The notes beneath the pieces were generated by a model. It was not told where the DNA came from, made no database searches, and was given only the letters and a program-made list of their open reading frames with translations. A DNA stretch of 64,000 nucleotides, taken from contig NZ_SLVF01000005.1 in assembly GCF_004345365.1 (NCBI RefSeq), positions 558,001 to 622,000 on the forward strand, given 5' to 3'. Positions within the stretch are counted from its first letter, which is position 1; every line of letters starts with the position of its first letter. The position numbers were made by a program, and so were the translations under genes. The stretch is from Kribbella sp. VKM Ac-2568 (GTDB lineage Bacteria; Actinomycetota; Actinomycetes; Propionibacteriales; Kribbellaceae). Positions 1 to 7,854 of the stretch are shown here, piece by piece.

Positions 1-663
1 GCGGCGACTGCGGACATCCGGGTCGGGACCTTCGTCGCCGCTGCGCCTCTGCGGCCCCCGCGAGCGGCTGCCTGGGACGCACACACGTTGACCGTGCTGA
101 CCGACGGGCGGTTCGAGTTCGGCATCGGTACGGGCCGGCCCGGCGTCGAGGAGTTCGCGGCTGAGCTCGGGCTGCCGTTCGGGTCCGCGAAGGAGCGGCG
201 GGACCAGGTCCGGGACACCCTGGACCAGCTGGAGAAGCTGGACGGCGAGCGGCACACGCCGATCATGCTGGCCGCCGGCGGACCACGGATGCTCGCAATG
301 GCCGCGGCGCGGGCCGACATCGTGTCGCTGGCCAAGTCGGCGTTGACGCCGCGCGAGGAGCTCGTGCAGCTTGCCCGAGAGCTCCGGGAGCTGGCTGGGC
401 CGCGAGCGGACGACATCGAGCTGGCGATGAACCTGTTCGCGGCCGGGACCAAGGAACTGCCGCCATGGACGAAGCAGGCGGCCGGCGTGGATGCCGCGAC
501 GCTCGAGGCGAGTGGTTCGCTGATGCTGCTGCGTGGAACGCCGCAGGAGATGGCGGATGAGCTGCAGCGCCGGCGGGACGAGTTCGGCGCCTCCTACATC
601 AGCGTGAACTCCACCTACCTGGAAGACCTCGCGCCGGTGATCGAGCAGCTCGCCGGGAAGTAG
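1..663 (+). CDS. LLM-class flavin-dependent oxidoreductase, 5'-truncated by window edge
   Basis: The reading frame is open from base 1, so this is the C-terminal part of a longer gene; TTG and GTG codons near base 88 are internal. The visible 220 residues hold the FEFGIGTGR segment typical of bacterial luciferase-like monooxygenases, then PIMLAAGGPRML, the usual strand-turn before the flavin phosphate site, and a C-terminal helical end. Family members use FMN or F420 to oxidise small molecules in the cytoplasm; the substrate cannot be told. It ends just before a strong hairpin shared with the convergent dctA. Confidence 0.85.
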   Translation, partial: AATADIRVGTFVAAAPLRPPRAAAWDAHTLTVLTDGRFEFGIGTGRPGVEEFAAELGLPFGSAKERRDQVRDTLDQLEKLDGERHTPIMLAAGGPRMLAMAAARADIVSLAKSALTPREELVQLARELRELAGPRADDIELAMNLFAAGTKELPPWTKQAAGVDAATLEASGSLMLLRGTPQEMADELQRRRDEFGASYISVNSTYLEDLAPVIEQLAGK

Positions 664-664
664 C

Positions 665-711
665 ACGCTGCCCGTCAGGTCCCAGGCGGAGTGGGAGCTG
701 ACGGGCAGCGT
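665..711. terminator. Bidirectional terminator hairpin
   Basis: A perfect 14-bp inverted repeat (ACGCTGCCCGTCAG at 665-678, its complement at 698-711) with a 19-nt loop lies between the convergent oxidoreductase and dctA genes. It has no long T-run, as is common for terminators in high-GC actinobacteria. Confidence 0.75.
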
Positions 712-731
712 TGAGGGGTGGGACAGATGGT

Positions 732-2114
732 TCAGGTGCGGACTGGAGTGGCGTCCTGGGCGACAGGTTCGCCGGCCTCGGGAACGTCGCCGGCGTGGGT
801 GTCGCCGGCCGCGAAGGCCGCCTCGTCGAACGGGTCCTCGCCGGCGAAGACCTGCCGGGCCTGGGCCTTGTCGAACGCGCCGACCCAGTGGCCGACCAGC
901 ACGGTCGCGACCGCGTTGCCGGCGAAGTTCGTCAGCGCCCGCGCCTCGGACATGAACCGGTCGATGCCGACGATCAGTCCGACGCCGTCGACCAGCTCCG
1001 GCCGGTGCGACTGCAGACCGCCGGCCAGCGTCGCCAGGCCCGCACCGGTCACCCCGGCGGCACCCTTCGAGGCCACGATCATGAACACCAGCAGGGAGAT
1101 CTGCTGACCGATGGAGAACGGCTGATCCATTGCCTCAGCGATGAACAGCGACGCCATCGTCAGGTAGATCGCGGTGCCGTCCAGGTTGAACGAGTACCCG
1201 GTCGGCACGGTGATGCCGACGACCTGCTTGCCGACGCCGAGGTGCTCCATCTTGCCGATCAGCCGCGGCAGCGCGGTCTCCGACGACGAGGTCGACACGA
1301 TCAGCAGGAACTCCCGGCCGAGATACCTGAGCAGCTGGAAGATCGAGATCCCGGTGACAGTCTTGAGGATGGTGCCGAGGATGACGATCACGAAGAGCAG
1401 GCAGGTGACGTAGAAGGCCAGCATGATCTTGCCGAGGCTGACCAGCGCGTCCATACCGGTGGCGCCGACGACGGCCGCGATCGCGCCGAACGCACCGATC
1501 GGCGCGGCCCACATGATCATCGACAGCACCTTGAAGACGAGCCGCTGGATGTGTCCGATGGCGGTGAGTATCGGCTGGCCCTTGGTGCCCATCGACTGCA
1601 GGGCGAAGCCGACCAGCAGCGCGACGAAGACCGTCTGCAGCACTTCACCCTCGGTCAGCGCCGACAGGATGGTCTTCGGGATGATGCCGAGCAGGAAGTC
1701 GGTGGTGCTCTCGTGGGCGCCGGCCGCCTGGCTCTGGCCGCTCTCGCGCAGCTTGTCGGTCAGGTTCAGGCCGGAACCCGGCTGGACCAGGTTGCCGACG
1801 ACCAGGCCGATGCCGAGCGCGACGGTCGACATCACCATGAAGTAGATGAGTGCCAGACCGCCGACCTTGCCGACGCTGGCGGCCTGCCGGACCGAGCCGA
1901 TGCCGAGCACCAGCGTGCAGAAGATGATCGGGCTGATCATCATCTTGATCAGGTTGACGAATCCGGTGCCGAGCGGTTTCAGCTCGACCGCGAAGTCCGG
2001 GAAGAGGAAGCCGACGCCGATCCCCAGCAGCACGGCGACGATGACGGCGATGTAGAGGAAATGGGTCCGGTCGTTGCGGACCGGTGTCGGTCGGGTTTCT
2101 GTCGGGCTCGACAT
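732..2114 (-). CDS. dctA: C4-dicarboxylate/proton (or sodium) symporter, DctA family
   Basis: This 460-residue membrane carrier is of the DAACS/SLC1 family and imports succinate, fumarate, malate or related acids. Eight or so hydrophobic segments are visible. The serine-rich re-entrant loop SSSETALPRL lies at about 277-286 and the helix-7 region TGYSFNLDGT at about 305-314, both family hallmarks. The start is the ATG at 2114, with AGGAG about 8 nt upstream; an open frame further upstream is not coding. The divergent genes next to it encode a DcuS/CitA-type kinase and its regulator, which in this family often control and sense through the carrier. Confidence 0.93.
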   Translation of the reverse strand: MSSPTETRPTPVRNDRTHFLYIAVIVAVLLGIGVGFLFPDFAVELKPLGTGFVNLIKMMISPIIFCTLVLGIGSVRQAASVGKVGGLALIYFMVMSTVALGIGLVVGNLVQPGSGLNLTDKLRESGQSQAAGAHESTTDFLLGIIPKTILSALTEGEVLQTVFVALLVGFALQSMGTKGQPILTAIGHIQRLVFKVLSMIMWAAPIGAFGAIAAVVGATGMDALVSLGKIMLAFYVTCLLFVIVILGTILKTVTGISIFQLLRYLGREFLLIVSTSSSETALPRLIGKMEHLGVGKQVVGITVPTGYSFNLDGTAIYLTMASLFIAEAMDQPFSIGQQISLLVFMIVASKGAAGVTGAGLATLAGGLQSHRPELVDGVGLIVGIDRFMSEARALTNFAGNAVATVLVGHWVGAFDKAQARQVFAGEDPFDEAAFAAGDTHAGDVPEAGEPVAQDATPVRT

Positions 2115-2265
2115 GGGGGACACTCCTATCGGCCGGGCGGGCGGTTCTGAGTAACTGTGACGTGACGCACAGGGAAACCGCTCATTTCGTTCATATCGTT
2201 CGCAGCCGGTGTGAGCAGCCCGGCGCGTGGCGACCAGTAGGGGCACTGGTGTGCACAATGTCCGC

Positions 2266-3522
2266 ATGAGGCAACGGCCGTGGGAGCTCCGCCGCCAGGT
2301 GCTCTGGCTGCAGACCGCCACGGCCGCGGTGCTGATCGTGCTGATCTGGATCACCCTGCTGTCCCGCGCCCGGGCCCAGGCCGACCGGGACGCCGCTGCC
2401 GCCGGGGTGACACCACCCGGCTGGGGCGACCTGATCCAGCTCGAGGTGCGGTCCATGCTCGGCATCGCCAGCCTCACGCTAGGAGTCGCCGTCGCCGGCA
2501 ACGCCCTCGTGAGCTGGCGGGTCCGCCGTGCCACTCGCGGGATGGGGACCCAATCGCTCGCCTGGATGCTCGACTTCTACGAGGGCGTACTGCGGGCCGC
2601 CCGCGAAGGCCTGCTGCTGGTCGACTCGGACGGCCGGGTTCGGCTGGTCAACGACGAAGCGCGCCGCCTGCTCGGCCTCCGCGACGTCCCTCCTGGCTCG
2701 ACCGTCGAGGAACTCCACCTACCGGCCACCCTGTCGGGCCTCCTCTCCAACGGACGGACGGCGTACGACGAACTGCACCTCGGCGCGCTCGGTGTCGTCG
2801 TGGTGAACCAGCAGCCGACGCACTCCGGCCGGATCATCACCCTGCGCGATCACACCCAGCTGCAGATGCTGCTCGGTGAGCTGGACGCCGTGCGGAGCCT
2901 GGCGGAATCGCTGCAGGCGCAGAACCACGAGGCGTCGAACCGCCTGCACACCGTGGTCAGCCTGATCGAGATCGGCCGCCCCGAGCGGGCCCGGGAGTTC
3001 GCCGTCTCCGAGCTGCAACTGGCCCAGGCGATGACGGATCGGGTGGTCGGCACGGTCGGCGATCCCGTGCTCGCGTCATTGTTGCTCGCCAAGCTGGCCC
3101 AGGCCCAGGAACGTGGTGTGCTGCTGACGCTTGAGCTCGGAACCCAGGCCCTGCACACGCGGCTGCCTGCTCAGGACGTCGTCACCGTGGTCGGCAATCT
3201 GCTCGACAACGCGATCGAGGCCGCTCGGGGTGGACCCGCGCCGCGCCGGGTCGAGCTCAAGGCGGGGACGACTCCCGATGCCATCGATCTGGCCGTCACG
3301 AACACGGGTGCCGAGCTCGGGGCCACTGACCTGGCCCGGATGTTCGACCGCGGCTGGACCACGAAGCCCGAGCCTGGTCACGGACTCGGGCTGGTGCTGG
3401 TTCGCAGTACGGTCGAGCGCTGGCAGGGCACGCTGATGGTCGACCCCGACTCGGAGCTCGACGAGGTGCCCGCACTCACGGTCCGGGTGCGCCTGCCGCG
3501 GGCGGTGAGCGCCAGTGCCTGA
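2266..3522 (+). CDS. DcuS/CitA-like sensor histidine kinase with almost no extracytoplasmic domain
   Basis: This is a 418-residue kinase divergent from dctA. Membrane helices lie at about 15-33 and 65-84, followed by a cytoplasmic PAS domain (about 100-200), the DcuS-type phospho-acceptor box QNHEASNRLH (His221), an N box NLLDNAIEAA (311-320) and a G box GHGLGLVLV (371-379). Classical DcuS/CitA kinases carry a periplasmic PAS/Cache sensor of about 130 residues between the helices; here only about 30 residues separate them. The start is uncertain: ATG 2266 is used, but GTG 2251 has a better purine-rich site (AGGGGC). The gene overlaps the downstream regulator by 8 nt, which suggests coupled translation. 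Confidence 0.88.
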   Translation: MRQRPWELRRQVLWLQTATAAVLIVLIWITLLSRARAQADRDAAAAGVTPPGWGDLIQLEVRSMLGIASLTLGVAVAGNALVSWRVRRATRGMGTQSLAWMLDFYEGVLRAAREGLLLVDSDGRVRLVNDEARRLLGLRDVPPGSTVEELHLPATLSGLLSNGRTAYDELHLGALGVVVVNQQPTHSGRIITLRDHTQLQMLLGELDAVRSLAESLQAQNHEASNRLHTVVSLIEIGRPERAREFAVSELQLAQAMTDRVVGTVGDPVLASLLLAKLAQAQERGVLLTLELGTQALHTRLPAQDVVTVVGNLLDNAIEAARGGPAPRRVELKAGTTPDAIDLAVTNTGAELGATDLARMFDRGWTTKPEPGHGLGLVLVRSTVERWQGTLMVDPDSELDEVPALTVRVRLPRAVSASA

Positions 3523-4192
3523 CCTGCGAGTGCTGGTGGTCGAGGACGACCCCGTCGCGGCCGAAGCGCACCGCACGTACGTCGACCGCCTGCCCGGCTT
3601 CTCCTGCCTCGGAATAGCCGGTACTGCGGCCCGCGCGCTGCAGGTGCTCAGCCGCGAACAGGTGGACCTGGTGCTCCTGGACATGAACCTGCCCGACGGC
3701 CACGGGCTGGACGTCGTACGGCGGATGCGTGCCGCAGGCAATCAAACGGATGTGGTGGCGGTGACTGCGGCCCGGGAGGTGGCGGCGGTCCAGGCGGCGG
3801 CTCGGATCGGGGTCGTTCAGTACGTGCTGAAGCCGTTTGCCTTTGAAACGTTGAGGGATCGACTCAGCGCCTATGCCCGGCAACGTCGTGCGGCAGAGGC
3901 CGGTCAGGTGGTCGCGGACCAGGACGAGGTGGACCGCTTGTTGCATCCAGCAACTGTTTCTTCAGTACCGAAGGGGTTGGTCGGGTCAGTGCTGGACCGG
4001 GTGGTGACGTTGCTGGGTGATCGCGAGGGGTGGACGGCCGAGGAGGTCGCAACGTCGCTGGGGACGTCACGGATCACGGCGCGGCGGTATCTGGAGCATC
4101 TGGCCGATCAGGGGCAGGCACTGCGCACCCAGCGCTACGACGGCCGCAGCGGCCGGCCGAAAGTCGAGTACTCCTGGGTGTCCGAGAGCTAG
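3515..4192 (+). CDS. DcuR/CitB-family response regulator
   Basis: This 225-residue protein starts at GTG 3515 inside the 3' end of the kinase gene. The N-terminal receiver has the acidic pair D11-D12, phospho-acceptor D56 in LLDMNLP, T84 and K106. After a linker, the C-terminal segment GWTAEEVATSLGTSRITARR is a helix-turn-helix of the CitB type. It probably receives phosphate from the adjacent kinase and controls dctA; that target is inferred from position. Confidence 0.9.
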   Translation: MPDLRVLVVEDDPVAAEAHRTYVDRLPGFSCLGIAGTAARALQVLSREQVDLVLLDMNLPDGHGLDVVRRMRAAGNQTDVVAVTAAREVAAVQAAARIGVVQYVLKPFAFETLRDRLSAYARQRRAAEAGQVVADQDEVDRLLHPATVSSVPKGLVGSVLDRVVTLLGDREGWTAEEVATSLGTSRITARRYLEHLADQGQALRTQRYDGRSGRPKVEYSWVSES

Positions 4193-4245
4193 ACACTCGA
4201 TCAGGCTCGTTGTTGCGAGACAGCTGGCGTCGAGGGGTCTTGGGG

Positions 4246-4740
4246 TCAGACCCTGACGAGGGTGGCCCAGAGGTGGGGCTGGAGGGGCTGGCCCTCGGCG
4301 GCCATGTCGTAGGCCCAGAGCAGCTCACCCTTGACCAGGCCGTACAGCCGGTGGCCGGCGCTGACCTCCTTGGCCGTGACCGTGCGCGCCACCACGTCGG
4401 TGCGCATCTCGATCTTGGCGCCGTCGATCTCGCCGTAGTAGATCTCCGCGAAGCCGGTCGGGTGCGCCAGCACGACCTCGACCTTGTTGTCCGGCTTGGG
4501 CCGCCAGAAGCCGGTCTCGACCGCCAGCGGGCGCTCCTTCGTGCCGTCCTCGCCGACCACATAGGTCTGGCTGACGTAGTGCAGGTAGGGCTTGCCGTTG
4601 TGGCTGAAGTCGATCTGCTGGCCGAACTCGAACTTCTCGATCGTGGGGTAGTCGCCGTGCCCGCGACCTTCCCAGCGGCCGAGCAGCCAGGCCAGTGGCA
4701 TCAGGTCAGGGTGCAGGTCCTGCGGGATCTCGAACGCCAT
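4246..4740 (-). CDS. Nitrobindin-like heme-binding beta-barrel protein (THAP4/FABP-like)
   Basis: This is a 164-residue protein with the nitrobindin signature GRWEGRGHGDYPT at 21-33 and the C-terminal QPLQPH segment, whose His156 is the expected proximal heme ligand. Family members form a ten-stranded barrel that binds ferric heme and act on nitric oxide or peroxynitrite. Full length for the family. It is convergent with the response regulator gene and lies downstream of a tiny membrane-protein frame. Confidence 0.88.
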   Translation of the reverse strand: MAFEIPQDLHPDLMPLAWLLGRWEGRGHGDYPTIEKFEFGQQIDFSHNGKPYLHYVSQTYVVGEDGTKERPLAVETGFWRPKPDNKVEVVLAHPTGFAEIYYGEIDGAKIEMRTDVVARTVTAKEVSAGHRLYGLVKGELLWAYDMAAEGQPLQPHLWATLVRV

Positions 4741-4749
4741 CAGCCGACC

Positions 4750-4857
4750 TCAGCTCGCGCTGCGGCCGCGGTACAGCCGGTAGACGACGAACGCCGAGAA
4801 CCAGCCCATGAACACGGTGACCAGCACCAGGAGGGTCGTGAAGATGACGTGGAGCAC
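4750..4857 (-). CDS. Candidate 35-residue single-pass membrane protein
   Basis: A GTG-initiated frame encodes about 22 mostly hydrophobic residues (VIFTTLLVLVTVFMGWFSAF) followed by a basic tail VYRLYRGRSAS. This has the shape of a single-pass small membrane protein. It ends 9 nt before the nitrobindin-like gene and starts in the divergent promoter region of the DsrE-like gene. There is no clear ribosome site, so it may be leaderless or spurious. Confidence 0.45.
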   Translation of the reverse strand: MLHVIFTTLLVLVTVFMGWFSAFVVYRLYRGRSAS

Positions 4858-4907
4858 GTTCGCCAGTCTAGGGGATGCGCTGGTGGCGGCTGGACTACCG
4901 TGGGGTG

Positions 4908-5270
4908 ATGTCCCGCACGCTGGTGATCAAGCTGACCGCAGGTGCCGAAGAACCCGAACGCGCGAACCAGGCCTTCACCGTGGCCGCCACCGCTGTAGCT
5001 GCCGGAGCCACGGTGTCTCTGTGGCTCACGGGCGAGGCGGTCTGGTTCGCCGTACCGGGCCGGGCCGAGTCCTTCGAACTCCCCCACGCAGCACCCCTCG
5101 CAGACCTCGTCGCCGCCGTCCTCGCCGGCGGCCAACTAACCGCCTGCACCCAATGCGCCAAACGCCGCAACCTCACCGAGTCCGACCTACTCCCCGGCAC
5201 CCGCATAGCGGGCGCCCCCGCCTTCACCGAAGAAATCCTCACCGATAACGCCCAGGCAATCGTCTACTGA
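4908..5270 (+). CDS. DsrE/DsrF-like sulfur-relay or peroxiredoxin-fold protein
   Basis: This 120-residue cytoplasmic protein has alternating strands and helices, a WLTGEAVWFAVPG segment and a CTQC motif (C80, C83) followed by AKRRNL, typical of the DsrE family. Members carry or transfer sulfur through a conserved cysteine; the partner is unknown here. ATG 4908 was chosen because GTGGGG lies just upstream and the family begins at this point; an upstream ATG at 4875 adds an unrelated peptide. Confidence 0.8.
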   Translation: MSRTLVIKLTAGAEEPERANQAFTVAATAVAAGATVSLWLTGEAVWFAVPGRAESFELPHAAPLADLVAAVLAGGQLTACTQCAKRRNLTESDLLPGTRIAGAPAFTEEILTDNAQAIVY

Positions 5271-5305
5271 TCACCTGGGCGAGCGCCGTCCGTTAGAACT
5301 TCCTG

Positions 5306-6988
5306 TCACTCTCGTGAGCGTTCGGGGCCGGAGCCTTCGTTGCCTCGGCCGCCGGTGCCTCGGGTGGTCATGTCGCGGTGCTGGCCGCCTGCGGTGCGGC
5401 CGCCGTGGCCGGCTGCGACCGCGGGCTCGCCGGAGCGCTGGGTCGCGCCGTTCGCCGGGGCATGACCGTTCTGGGTGGCGGCTCGGAGCTTCTCGATCTC
5501 GGCGGAAGACATCCCGTTGCGGTCGTTCTGACCGGCAGCCTGCGCGTCCTGACCGTTGACCTGTCCGTTCTGGCCGGTCGTCTGCCCGTTCTGGCCGGCG
5601 GTCTGCCCGTTCTGGCCGTTCGCCGACTGGTTCCGCTCCCGATCCGCGGCGAGTTGAGTCTCCACAGGATCCTGAGCCCGCGCCTGCTGGCTCTGCGCCG
5701 CAGCCTCAGCCGCCGCCCGCTGATCCCCAGCCGTAGGCAACGCCGGCTGCCCACCCGAATCCCCCTGCTCCTGTACTTCCTGACCCTGCTGCCGGCCGTC
5801 CCGCCCGTCCTGCTGCTGACCGTCAGGCCCGTTCAACTGCGGCTCGTTCTGCTGCTGGCCCGTCTGCTGCCCGTCCTGCTCAACCTGGGGCTCGTTCTGC
5901 TGCTGGCCGGTCGGCTGGCCGTCCTGCTCAACCTGCGGGCCGGTCTCCTGGCTGTCCTGCTCAGCCTCCGGGCGGTCCTGGCCTGTCTCCTGGGCACGGT
6001 CCTGGTCGGATTCGGTCTGCTCGCCCTCGAGTTGGTCTGCCTGGCTCCGGTCGGCGCCGGTCGATTCCATGCCCGGTTCGATCGTGCCGGGTCTGCCGTC
6101 GGGCCCAAGCGTTGTCTCCGGCCGCTGCCCACCGTCGGCATCCAGCCCTTCAGCTTCCGCCGCCGGCGGCTCCTGCCCAACCTCAGGTCCGTCCTGCTCA
6201 GAACCCGGCCCGTCCTGCCCCGCTTCCGGCCCGTCCTGGTCGGCGACTGGGCTGTCCGCCTGGGACTCCTCCGCGAGCCGGTCCGCCTCGAGGCGGTCCT
6301 CCAGTTCGTCGGCGGCGACTACAGCCGCAGCGCCCGCGGCGGCGCCGGTGGCCGCGGCCGGGACTACATCAGGACCGTCACCCTCGCGGTTCTCCTCGGC
6401 CTGGCGGCGTTGCTCGGCCTGCTGGCGTTCCGCGTCCTGCTCGGCCCGGTTCTCCGCGCGCGCCTCGGCGGCGTCGTCCTTCCCGTTGCCGTCGCCGTCG
6501 TTGAGCTGCTCCCGCTGCGCGTCTGCCTCATCGCGCCGCTGGGCCGAGTCGTCGCGGCCATCGTGGTCGCGGTCGGTCCGATTGCGCTCCTGCTCGTCCC
6601 GGTCCCGCCGCTCCGACGCGTCGTCCACATGGTCGCCGTCCAAATCGTTGGAGTCCCGATCCGGCTCGTTGGGATCCCGGTCGTTCTGGTCGAGCTCGGG
6701 GTCCAGGTTCGGGTCGCGGTCGGCCTCGTTGTCCTGCCGGTCGCGCTCCTCCTGGATCCGCTGCGCCTCCCGCTCGTACACCTGCTGGCGCTGCTCGGGG
6801 GTCAGCTGGTCCGCGATCGACCCGGCCTCGCGGTCCTGCTGCACCAAGTCGCGGAGCTCCTCGATCAGCGAGCGCAGCTCCCGCTCACGGGACAGCCCCT
6901 GGCCCTGCTGCCGGCGCTGCATCAGCCGGCTGGCGATCCTGTGCATGATCCGGTACAGGTCCCGCAGCAGATCTTCCTCGATCGCCAT
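5306..6988 (-). CDS. Long acidic, repeat-rich disordered protein of unknown function
   Basis: This is a 560-residue protein with a structured-looking N terminus (about residues 1-85, helical and charged, starting MAIEEDLLRDLYRIM). After it come a D/E/R/N-rich stretch with calcium-loop-like DGDGNGKDD, a short Ala-rich segment (AAATGAAAGAAAVVAADEL) and then Q/E/D/G-rich tandem repeats such as EQDGQQTGQQQNEPQ and GQNGQTTGQNGQ. No catalytic motif was recognised. Its ATG overlaps the stop of the upstream gene (TGATG), so translation is probably coupled. The Ala-rich segment could be a weak membrane or hinge region. The opposite strand holds a long hydrophobic shadow frame, rejected because it lacks a start context and the coding bias fits this strand. 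Confidence 0.75.
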   Translation of the reverse strand: MAIEEDLLRDLYRIMHRIASRLMQRRQQGQGLSRERELRSLIEELRDLVQQDREAGSIADQLTPEQRQQVYEREAQRIQEERDRQDNEADRDPNLDPELDQNDRDPNEPDRDSNDLDGDHVDDASERRDRDEQERNRTDRDHDGRDDSAQRRDEADAQREQLNDGDGNGKDDAAEARAENRAEQDAERQQAEQRRQAEENREGDGPDVVPAAATGAAAGAAAVVAADELEDRLEADRLAEESQADSPVADQDGPEAGQDGPGSEQDGPEVGQEPPAAEAEGLDADGGQRPETTLGPDGRPGTIEPGMESTGADRSQADQLEGEQTESDQDRAQETGQDRPEAEQDSQETGPQVEQDGQPTGQQQNEPQVEQDGQQTGQQQNEPQLNGPDGQQQDGRDGRQQGQEVQEQGDSGGQPALPTAGDQRAAAEAAAQSQQARAQDPVETQLAADRERNQSANGQNGQTAGQNGQTTGQNGQVNGQDAQAAGQNDRNGMSSAEIEKLRAATQNGHAPANGATQRSGEPAVAAGHGGRTAGGQHRDMTTRGTGGRGNEGSGPERSRE

Positions 6989-7551
6989 CAGGCCACCTCG
7001 CTCGCATAGACGGAGTACCCGAAACCGGCGGCGACGGTGGCCGCATCCGGTTCGGGCTGAGTCGCGTACAGGTGAATCTCGGCGCCCGGCCGCAACCAGA
7101 CCGCCAGGTGCCGGCGGCGGCCGCGCCACTCGCCGGGAATCCGCGGGTCGTTGCCCGGGCCAACGAACACCGGGTCACCCCAGTGCCGCCGGGCCAGCTC
7201 CAGCTGCCCCGGCCAGTGCTCGTCCAGCCCGTCCTCGGCGTCGGGGATCTCGTCCGCCGCGATCTCGTACGCCGACCAGCCGCTGCGAGGGCTCTCCGGC
7301 AGTACGGCGTCGGGCAGCACCAGCATCACGGTCTGGCGCGGGGTCACCAGACCCCAGGTGTAGCGGGACGGGTCGATGTTGCCGGGGGCCCAGGGTCGCC
7401 AGCCGGTGGCCGCGGTGACACGTGACACCAGGGCGCGGATCGCGTCCAGACCGGTCTCCGGGGGACCCCAGACACGCTTCCAGTCGGACACCTCCGCGAG
7501 GTCGGCCATAGCCCGCTCGTCATCGTCCGACGACCGCTGCTGTGTCCTCAC
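6988..7551 (-). CDS. Conserved-looking hypothetical protein, first gene of a coupled pair
   Basis: This 187-residue soluble protein is rich in Trp and Pro (WKRVWGPP, GWRPWAPGNID, HWPGQLELARRHWGDPVF) and has no membrane segment or signal peptide. I do not recognise the family. GTG 7551 is preceded by GGGAGAGGAGAGG; ATG for residue 15 is an alternative start. It overlaps the disordered-protein gene by one base, so the two products probably act together or need fixed stoichiometry. Confidence 0.7.
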   Translation of the reverse strand: MRTQQRSSDDDERAMADLAEVSDWKRVWGPPETGLDAIRALVSRVTAATGWRPWAPGNIDPSRYTWGLVTPRQTVMLVLPDAVLPESPRSGWSAYEIAADEIPDAEDGLDEHWPGQLELARRHWGDPVFVGPGNDPRIPGEWRGRRRHLAVWLRPGAEIHLYATQPEPDAATVAAGFGYSVYASEVA

Positions 7552-7854
7552 CTGGGCCTCTCCTCTCCCTCGAACCTTCTCAGCCTAAGGGGACGGGGTA
7601 CCAACCGCCCTCCGACGCAACTCCCCACCCCTCCGGATCCCCCGATCCCACCCGGGCCGCGGACGAAGTACAGGTGAACTGCAGCTTCCTGCAATGTCAG
7701 CCAGCCTGGAGAGGCCGCCCGGGTGATTGAAAGTCGTCGGGTTGCAAGTGTTGGAGCCCTGCTGTGAGGGACCCGTAAGGGACCTCACCAGGCGTTCGCG
7801 AGCAGTAAGCGGAGGGGGCCCGTCCGGCGGCCGATCGCGGGTTGTGATGGACAC
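7552..7854. other. Divergent intergenic region
   Basis: About 300 bases separate two divergent genes. It contains a near-duplicated GGGACC element around 7768-7785 (GGGACCCGTAAGGGACC). No open frame with a start and no clear promoter consensus was seen; promoters for both flanking genes must lie here. Confidence 0.5.

Noticed and set aside
711..2150. 479-residue frame opposite dctA
   Set aside because: It is rich in Arg, Asp and Gln with no domain, and exactly antisense to a clear transporter; such shadows are common in high-GC DNA.
5378..7009. 543-residue hydrophobic frame opposite the acidic repeat protein
   Set aside because: Its Leu/Val/Arg repeats mirror the Gln/Asp/Glu codons of the other strand. 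It lacks a ribosome site, and the opposite gene has a coupled start.
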